Shown here: positions 1 through 4,521 of the stretch, piece by piece | How positions within the stretch are numbered: position 1 is the stretch's first letter | How the letters are laid out: every line of letters begins with the position of its first letter | DNA from: Planctomycetales bacterium | GTDB lineage: Bacteria > Planctomycetota > Planctomycetia > Isosphaerales > Isosphaeraceae | NCBI GenBank assembly: GCA_027435495.1 | Contig: DAHZZC010000374.1 | Location: 1 to 6,856 of the forward strand | Reading direction: 5' to 3' | DNA: 6,856 nucleotides | Made by a program: the position numbers and the translations under genes | The notes under the pieces: generated by a model | Told to the model about the DNA's origin: nothing | Database searches by the model: none | Seen by the model: the letters and a program-made list of their open reading frames with translations, nothing else

Positions 1-373
1 TCATGGCCTCGATCTCGTCCGCGGTTTTGTTCAAGCTGTTCAACCGGCAGTCTGCGAGCGCGGGGGCGTCGAGAAGATAATTCTCGATCTCGTGGACCGG
101 CAGGATGAACCTCCTGGACTTCTTCGCAGGGTCGGGCCAGCCGGCCCTGTTCGTCCGGCGGAAGTCGCGATCGATCACGGCAAACACGTTGGGATAGCCG
201 GACTTCTCGGCGTCGTTGACGATCGCCTGGACGCCCTCGTTGCCCCCGCCGATGAGGAATCGAACGAGGGTACTGCCCCAGACCGCATCCAGGTAAGCGC
301 GAGTGACTTCGTCCTCGACCCAGAGGTTGATCGGCGCTGTGTAAAGGCTGGCCTTCGCGACGTCGCGTGCCAC
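1..373 (-). CDS. DUF4435 / TOPRIM-like protein, C-terminus cut off by the window edge
   Basis: This is the first 124 residues of a protein whose 3' end lies beyond base 1. I translated it by hand from the minus strand. It starts at GTG (373-371), five bases after the ATPase stop, with GGGAG (388-384) ten bases upstream as ribosome binding site. Visible motifs are LWVEDE (17-22) with the early acidic residues, a glycine-rich IGGGNEG (41-47), a VIDRDF strand end with D68 and D70 (a D-x-D pair as in TOPRIM folds), and HEIENYLLD (94-102), which is typical of DUF4435. DUF4435 proteins are TOPRIM-related putative metal-dependent nucleases, and AriB of the PARIS anti-phage system is one. The tight coupling to an AAA ATPase gene supports a two-component effector in which this protein is the nuclease. 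Nuclease activity is inferred from the family. The missing C-terminus prevents a length comparison. Confidence 0.85.
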   Translation of the reverse strand, partial: MARDVAKASLYTAPINLWVEDEVTRAYLDAVWGSTLVRFLIGGGNEGVQAIVNDAEKSGYPNVFAVIDRDFRRTNRAGWPDPAKKSRRFILPVHEIENYLLDAPALADCRLNSLNKTADEIEAM

Positions 374-378
374 AGGAT

Positions 379-1416
379 TCAGACTCCCGTCTCGACGCCG
401 TGATTACGGGCCCACAACCACGAACGCGGATCGTCCTCGGAGACCAGGAAATGGCGCTCGTACGAGGCTGCGGCGTCGTAGATCTCGGGCGAATGGGTCG
501 CCACGATCAGTTGGGCGCGGGGTTGGAGCCGCATCAGGCTCCGCAGGATCGGTCGGTGCCATTGGGGATCGAGATGGAGTTCTGGCTCGTCGATGAAGAG
601 GATTCCTTCTCGATCTTGATTCAATGCCAGGGTGCTCAGGAAGAGGAAGAGCTCGAGCTGGCCCGAACTCAAAAGATCAATCTCGACGCGAGTAGCATCC
701 GGGGAAATCAGGTAGACGTCGAAGCCACCGATCTTCGACTCATCGGGCGGGACGATTTCCACGGTGAAACTCTGCCCGGATTCCGGATAGAATTCGCGCC
801 AGGCGTTGTTGATCTCGCGGATCACCGCGGAATACGAGACGAACGGAGAGGGTACACTCCCGAACCGCTCGATCGTCGCGGCATTCACCAGTAACTGCTT
901 GATTTCCAGGAGAGGGTTCCGCCCTTCGATTGGGGGCCGAGACTCAGTTCTCCCGACGGAAGGAGCGACGTGGCCGACGAAAGAAGGCGCCCGCGATGAG
1001 GGAAAGTACCTGTGCGGGACGGGATGCGGGTCCGGATCGTCGAGGTGCGCCGCGTCGTATCCCATTCGGGTCGCATCGTGGGCCCGAATATTAGCCCGGA
1101 TGTCGTAATCCCGAGCACCGCGCCGGATCGCAGGACGGCCTCGCCGGCCCGCGATCCGTTCCTGGGCGCCGACCAGGATTAACGCGGCCTCCAGCACGGT
1201 CGTCTTGCCGCATCCGTTCAGGCCGGCGAGGACGACCAGCGAATTGGGATGCCCGTCGGGCCCGCGAAAATCCAGATCCAGCTTGTCGATCCCGCGGAAA
1301 TCGCGGATGGAGAGCGTCTCGATCCCGACGCTCGGCCGACGAACGGAATGGCTCATGATCTCCCCGACCTCCGGCAAGAGACAGACGGACAGCCCCCGGG
1401 CTCCCGCGCCGTCCAT
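379..1416 (-). CDS. AAA family ATPase, OLD/AAA_15 type (PARIS AriA-like partner of DUF4435)
   Basis: A 345-residue ABC/SMC-like ATPase. Visible in order are an N-terminal strand-loop with RDFRGIDKL (38-46, the usual OLD/RecF-type opening), Walker A GLNGCGKT (65-72, K71), a signature-like LLSSGQ (248-253), Walker B ILFIDEPELH (272-281, with D276 and E277), and a switch ATHSPE (306-311, H308). Such proteins bind and hydrolyse ATP and usually control an associated nuclease. Here the next gene, five bases downstream, encodes a DUF4435 TOPRIM-like protein, as in the AriA/AriB pair of PARIS. The ATPase carries no TOPRIM domain of its own, unlike a single-chain OLD protein. Start choice is uncertain: ATG 1416 has GAGG five bases upstream, while Met21 (ATG 1356-1354) has GGAGG eleven bases upstream and sits closer to the conserved domain. 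Sampled stretches are less GC-rich than the upstream gene. The ATPase assignment is firm; the defence role is inferred. Confidence 0.9.
   Translation of the reverse strand: MDGAGARGLSVCLLPEVGEIMSHSVRRPSVGIETLSIRDFRGIDKLDLDFRGPDGHPNSLVVLAGLNGCGKTTVLEAALILVGAQERIAGRRGRPAIRRGARDYDIRANIRAHDATRMGYDAAHLDDPDPHPVPHRYFPSSRAPSFVGHVAPSVGRTESRPPIEGRNPLLEIKQLLVNAATIERFGSVPSPFVSYSAVIREINNAWREFYPESGQSFTVEIVPPDESKIGGFDVYLISPDATRVEIDLLSSGQLELFLFLSTLALNQDREGILFIDEPELHLDPQWHRPILRSLMRLQPRAQLIVATHSPEIYDAAASYERHFLVSEDDPRSWLWARNHGVETGV
384..388 (-). promoter_or_regulatory. Ribosome binding site for the DUF4435 gene
   Basis: GGGAG on the minus strand lies inside the end of the ATPase gene and ten bases before the GTG at 373. 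It supports that GTG as the start. Because it sits before the ATPase stop codon (381-379), translation of the two proteins is probably coupled. Confidence 0.5.
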
Positions 1417-1458
1417 CGTAACCTCGGTCTCACGCCCTGTCGCCCTCGCCGCGCGGGC

Positions 1459-2553
1459 TCAGGACGGGATCTCCAGCCGCGCCCGATACTCGCGATAGGC
1501 TTGATGGTTCTCGTCAGCGTAGCGCCGATAGTCGAAATCGATGTCCGAGGCGACTGTCTGGACCTCTGACCAGAGCGCCTCGCGCAGGAGCGAGGCCGCC
1601 CGGAAGATCCGCAACTCGTCCAGCTCAACAGGATCGATCGGGCCGGCGTCCGGGCCCAGGTAGGCGGCGAGCAACTCGGCCTCGCGGTCAGGTTCGAGAC
1701 CGCAGGTCGCCGCCAGGTTCGCCAGGTCGAAGAGCGGATGGCCGATCCCAGCGTATTCCCAGTCGACCAGCCAGAGGCGCCGGCCATCGTCGATCCAGTT
1801 GGCCGGAAGCAGATCGTTGTGGCAGAGCGACGGGAGGAACGGATCGATCCGTCGCGAGAGTCGCAAAACATCCTCCAGCACCGCGTCGATCCCCGCCGGG
1901 AGGGCCGCGCCGAGACGTGCCGCCGTCCTCGCATAGGTGAACGACGCCCGGAACGGGCAGAACGAGAGGAACTCGCCCGTCAGCTCGTCGCGCGATCGGT
2001 GCAGGTGCCGCAGAAGCGCCGAGGCGTGGGCGAGCCGGTCGGGCTCGCGGAGGTCCGACGCGGTCATCGTCCGGCCCTCGACGAACCGGGAGACCAGCAA
2101 GCCCGGTTCGTGATACACCAGCTCGGGGGCCAGGTTCAGCCCGGCCGCCGCCCGGTGGCAGGCGACCTCGTTCCGGCGGTCGACGCCCAGCAGCGGGAGG
2201 TCCTCGCCGAGCCGGGCCATGTATTTCCCGTCGGGCGCGCCGACCGCGAAGTTGTGGTTGGTGATCCCGCCGCCGAGCCGATCGATCGCGACCCGGCCCC
2301 GGACCAAATCGAGGCGCCGGAGGCGACGGAGCAACCGGCGGTCGGGGCGGTCGGCGATCGTCCGGAGCCGCTGTCGCGAGATCCGGAGCGCCCGACGGAC
2401 AGCCTGCCAGGGGCGCCCCTCGCGTCGGTCGGGGATTTCGACGGGGATTCTCGGGCTCGATTCCAGCATCGGAGGGTCGGTCGCAGAGGACGCATCGGCT
2501 CCCGCCGCGCCGGCGGGACGGTCGAGTCTAGCCGATCGCAGGCCCGGATTCAC
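1459..2553 (-). CDS. APH/choline-kinase-fold phosphotransferase
   Basis: A 364-residue protein of the aminoglycoside phosphotransferase / choline-ethanolamine kinase superfamily, which moves the ATP gamma-phosphate to a small-molecule hydroxyl. Visible are a nucleotide loop GGGITNHNF (94-102), RNEV (127-130, possible helix-C glutamate), the catalytic-loop Brenner motif HNDLLPANW (245-253, D247 the presumed base) and a metal-binding DWEYAG (264-269, D264). The WEYAG form and the FDLANL segment after it resemble choline kinase (LicA-like) relatives more than resistance enzymes, so choline, ethanolamine or a sugar is a better guess than an aminoglycoside; the substrate is unknown. The first 60 or so residues are Arg/Pro-rich and poorly conserved-looking. 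The start is GTG 2553-2551, overlapping the DUF1559 stop as GTGA with GAGG four bases upstream, which suggests translational coupling; Met29 (2469) is an alternative without a clear ribosome binding site. It ends 42 bases before the ATPase gene. Confidence 0.9.
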   Translation of the reverse strand: MNPGLRSARLDRPAGAAGADASSATDPPMLESSPRIPVEIPDRREGRPWQAVRRALRISRQRLRTIADRPDRRLLRRLRRLDLVRGRVAIDRLGGGITNHNFAVGAPDGKYMARLGEDLPLLGVDRRNEVACHRAAAGLNLAPELVYHEPGLLVSRFVEGRTMTASDLREPDRLAHASALLRHLHRSRDELTGEFLSFCPFRASFTYARTAARLGAALPAGIDAVLEDVLRLSRRIDPFLPSLCHNDLLPANWIDDGRRLWLVDWEYAGIGHPLFDLANLAATCGLEPDREAELLAAYLGPDAGPIDPVELDELRIFRAASLLREALWSEVQTVASDIDFDYRRYADENHQAYREYRARLEIPS

Positions 2554-3572
2554 AGAGCCTCAGCGCCAATCACCTCGCCGAACGCTCGCGTCCCCATCGC
2601 GTTCCAAGTCGACAGGTCAATCCCCGACCCCATGAACCGGACCGAGCCGTCGAGCCGGAGGACATTCGCCCCGCCCGGGTGCATCGAGCTGACCCCGATG
2701 AACGAATCCACATTTCCAAACGCTGCACTCACCGAGCAGGCATTCTGATTGGGCGTCATCACATGATAATACGGTCCGCCGCGGCCGGAGTCCTGGAGCG
2801 TCCAGTATTCCCCCTTGAAATCCCAGAGCGGCGAGGAGGCCGACTGGCAGATCCGGTTGTCAGCGACTGGTCCGCCGTTCGTATACCCGGCCATCGCGTA
2901 GACCAGATTCGGCCCGGGGGCATTCAGGCCCGATCGACCCTTCACCCACTCACCGAACGCCGACGTCTGGCTCGTGCCGTCGGTCACGCTGGCGATCCGG
3001 ACCACGGTACCATAATCGGGATGACCGCCGAGCCACCAGGCCGTGCCGTTGGTCCGACCGCCGAAGTTCCATCGGTTCACGCCGCCGTTGACCGCATAGT
3101 TGACCATTGTCACCGGAACGTTGTAGCCGCCGGCCAGGTTGGCCGTGCTGCCCGGATTCGGGTCGGACGGACACAGGTAGCCCGGGATCGACGTGGACAT
3201 CACCGTCGTGTTGGCCGCGACCGCAACACCCTGGAAGACGTCGCCAACCAGGAAGTTGTAGGCGTCGTAAACGGCGCGCTGTTCGAGGTAGTTGGTCAGC
3301 CGAAGGTGGATGGAGGCCGTCTGCGGGACCCGGCCGGTGCCCGTGGAATTTCCCGAAAAATCGACGCTGCCGGTCGGCGGGAAGCAGTCGTAGGTCGAAT
3401 GGTACTGATGCATTGCCAGGCCGATCTGCTTCATGTTATTGGAGCATTGCATCCGGCGCGCGGCCTCGCGGGCCGCCTGGACCGCTGGCAGGAGAATCCC
3501 AATCAGCGCCGCGATGATCGCAATCGCCACCAGCAACTCGATCAGCGTGAAACCCCGACTCGATGGACGCAT
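2550..3572 (-). CDS. DUF1559 domain protein with type IV pilin-like N-terminus
   Basis: A 340-residue member of the large planctomycete DUF1559 family. The N-terminus is a class III-type prepilin signal: RGFTLIELLV (6-15), with cleavage expected after G7, Phe8 as the mature first residue and Glu12 at mature position 5. A hydrophobic helix to about residue 30 follows, then the family sequence with M41-QCSNN, HQYHST and FPP. A YLCPSDPN motif (132-139) lies mid-protein, and the C-terminus has the H-x9-DG motif (H298, D308-G309). After prepilin peptidase cleavage it should sit in the cytoplasmic membrane with its C-terminal domain outside, as a pseudopilin-like protein. Its precise role is not known for the family, and genomes of this group carry many paralogues. 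The start ATG 3572-3570 is chosen because GGAGG lies eight bases upstream and the prepilin leader is then seven residues. The open frame continues far upstream, but that part is antisense to the sigma gene. Confidence 0.95.
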   Translation of the reverse strand: MRPSSRGFTLIELLVAIAIIAALIGILLPAVQAAREAARRMQCSNNMKQIGLAMHQYHSTYDCFPPTGSVDFSGNSTGTGRVPQTASIHLRLTNYLEQRAVYDAYNFLVGDVFQGVAVAANTTVMSTSIPGYLCPSDPNPGSTANLAGGYNVPVTMVNYAVNGGVNRWNFGGRTNGTAWWLGGHPDYGTVVRIASVTDGTSQTSAFGEWVKGRSGLNAPGPNLVYAMAGYTNGGPVADNRICQSASSPLWDFKGEYWTLQDSGRGGPYYHVMTPNQNACSVSAAFGNVDSFIGVSSMHPGGANVLRLDGSVRFMGSGIDLSTWNAMGTRAFGEVIGAEAL

Positions 3573-3580
3573 GGCATTCA

Positions 3581-3585
3581 CCTCC
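3581..3585 (-). promoter_or_regulatory. Ribosome binding site that decides the DUF1559 start
   Basis: GGAGG on the minus strand lies eight bases before ATG 3572. It favours this ATG over an in-frame ATG eight codons upstream (3596-3594), which would lengthen the short prepilin leader. Confidence 0.7.
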
Positions 3586-3592
3586 GCGAGAA

Positions 3593-3671
3593 CCATTGCC
3601 AAAACAGTCGGCAAGCGGACAGGAATCCGGGCGGATCGGGAATTGTCCGGTCCTCGCTTTTTTGGCAATGG
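3593..3671. repeat. Perfect 12-bp inverted repeat with nested partial stems
   Basis: The left arm ccattgccaaaa (3593-3604) is the exact reverse complement of the right arm ttttggcaatgg (3660-3671), with 55 bases between them. Inside lie two further complementary pairs: aagcg (3613-3617) with cgctt (3655-3659), and cggaca (3616-3621) with tgtccg (3644-3649). The two overlap slightly, so they cannot both form completely. It could be a two-site operator shared by the divergent genes, or an RNA structure in the DUF1559 leader, since one arm ends seven bases before that gene's ribosome binding site. Confidence 0.7.
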
Positions 3672-3735
3672 ATAAGGTAGGCGAGGTCTGGTCTGGCACG
3701 GATCCGCCGGGGCGATCGCAAAAAGGGGGACGACC

Positions 3736-4344
3736 ATGGCACAGGACGACCCGATCACGACCTGGATCGAGGGGATCCGGGCGGGTGACGCGGCGGAAAT
3801 CCGCCGGCTCTGGGACCAGTACTTCGACCGGCTGGTCCGGCTGGCCGGCTCTCGGCTGCCCTCGCACTGCCGGCGGGCGTTCGACGAGGAGGACGTGGCA
3901 ATCAGCGCCTTCCGGAGCTTCTGTGACCGTGCCGGCCGCGGCCAGTTCCCCCAGCTCGACGACCGTGACGACCTCTGGCGCGTCCTGGCGACCATCACCG
4001 TCCGCAAGTCGCTCGAGGCCGTCCGCCACCAGACGCGGCAGAAGCGCGGCGGTGGGAACGTCCTGGGCGAGTCCGCACTGATCGCCCGCGACCAAGATGG
4101 CCGCGACGGCGTGGCCTCGGTCCTCAGTCGCGAGCCGTCCCCCGAGGATGTCGCCCACTTCATCGACGATTGCCACCAGATTTTCGACCGCCTCGGCGAC
4201 CCTGCGCTCCGGGTCGTGGCGCTACTCCGGCTCGAAGGCCGGGGAACGCAGGAGATCGCCCGCGCCCTGGATGTCTCCACCAAGACTGTCGACCGGAAGC
4301 TTCGGCTCATCCGGGCCATCTGGGGCGAGGGAAAACCCAGGTGA
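3736..4344 (+). CDS. ECF-type RNA polymerase sigma factor (planctomycete sigma-70 ECF group)
   Basis: A 202-residue sigma factor with only regions 2 and 4. Region 2 spans about residues 5-100 and includes DEEDVAISAFRSFCDR (50-65), the acidic-then-aromatic helix typical of planctomycete ECF factors, followed by DLWRVLATITVRKSLEAVRH, which matches the promoter-melting helix. Region 4 covers about 137-195 with a helix-turn-helix at EGRGTQEIARALDVSTKTVDRKL (167-189), which would read the -35 element. The linker (about 100-137) is Gly/Arg-rich. The start ATG 3736 has GGGGGA five bases upstream. No anti-sigma gene is adjacent. Instead a Ser/Thr kinase gene lies downstream on the same strand, a frequent arrangement in planctomycetes in which phosphorylation may replace anti-sigma control; that is an inference here. 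The divergent DUF1559 gene is a possible target. Confidence 0.93.
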   Translation: MAQDDPITTWIEGIRAGDAAEIRRLWDQYFDRLVRLAGSRLPSHCRRAFDEEDVAISAFRSFCDRAGRGQFPQLDDRDDLWRVLATITVRKSLEAVRHQTRQKRGGGNVLGESALIARDQDGRDGVASVLSREPSPEDVAHFIDDCHQIFDRLGDPALRVVALLRLEGRGTQEIARALDVSTKTVDRKLRLIRAIWGEGKPR

Positions 4345-4356
4345 TTGGAGGCGAGG

Positions 4357-4425
4357 TTGTTTCTTGTTAACTTATATATTAAAAGATTAATTACAATATT
4401 TTATATTGAAACTTCGATATTGCTG
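4357..4425. other. AT-rich island between the sigma factor and kinase genes
   Basis: In 4361-4420 I count 9 G or C in 60 bases (15%), in a window that is otherwise mostly well above 55% G+C. It contains a perfect 6-bp stem with a 3-base loop, caatat-ttt-atattg (4394-4408), and a second copy of atattg at 4417-4422. Likely roles are a promoter, an upstream activating element or a binding site for an AT-preferring nucleoid protein. It has no GC stem with a following T-run, so it does not look like an intrinsic terminator. Confidence 0.75.
4379..4407 (+). promoter_or_regulatory. Candidate promoter for the Ser/Thr kinase gene
   Basis: TTAAAA (4379-4384, 4 of 6 to TTGACA) and TATATT (4402-4407, 5 of 6 to TATAAT) are separated by 17 bases. 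TACAAT (4392-4397) is an alternative -10 with TTAACT (4367-4372) 19 bases upstream. In so AT-rich a stretch such matches arise easily, so this is tentative. Confidence 0.3.
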
Positions 4426-4521
4426 ATTCCACAATCCTGAGGCCGGGCGTCGGGACTGGAACGGGCCGGTGTCGAAATGCCTACCTTCCAGCCTTGATGA
4501 TCACGAGGGGCAAACCCGAAA

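Larger units (their letters stand above)
3573..3735. promoter_or_regulatory. Divergent intergenic region between the DUF1559 and sigma factor genes
   Basis: 163 bases that must hold the promoters of both divergent genes unless the sigma gene is read from further away. It contains the DUF1559 ribosome binding site, a perfect 12-bp inverted repeat (3593-3604 with 3660-3671) and GGGGGA (3725-3730) five bases before the sigma start. I could not identify a convincing -35/-10 pair on either strand. That would fit control by an ECF-type promoter, but does not show it. Confidence 0.5.

Noticed and set aside
92..894. Two overlapping plus-strand open frames (92-403 and 367-894) opposite the DUF4435 and ATPase genes
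   Set aside because: They match the reverse of the minus-strand coding sequence and carry no domain of their own; the minus-strand frames have conserved motifs.
1417..1458. Possible terminator between the phosphotransferase and ATPase genes
   Set aside because: Only a four-base gccc/gggc stem is visible and no T-run follows on the minus strand, so read-through into the ATPase gene is more likely.
1459..2553. Aminoglycoside resistance gene
   Set aside because: The fold matches, but the DWEYAG metal motif and the long basic N-terminus fit choline/ethanolamine-kinase relatives better, and no resistance subfamily is recognised.
1738..2748. A 336-codon open frame on the plus strand opposite the phosphotransferase and DUF1559 genes
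   Set aside because: No motif is visible and composition is that of a shadow frame; both minus-strand genes are clearly real.
3573..4319. Upstream extension of the DUF1559 frame to 4319
   Set aside because: The extension is antisense to the sigma factor and would place the prepilin leader in the middle of the protein; the ribosome binding site at 3585-3581 fixes the start at 3572.
4456..4491. Inverted repeat ctggaa (4456-4461) / ttccag (4486-4491) before the kinase gene
   Set aside because: Only six base pairs with a 24-base spacer; this is easily found by chance and no T-run follows.
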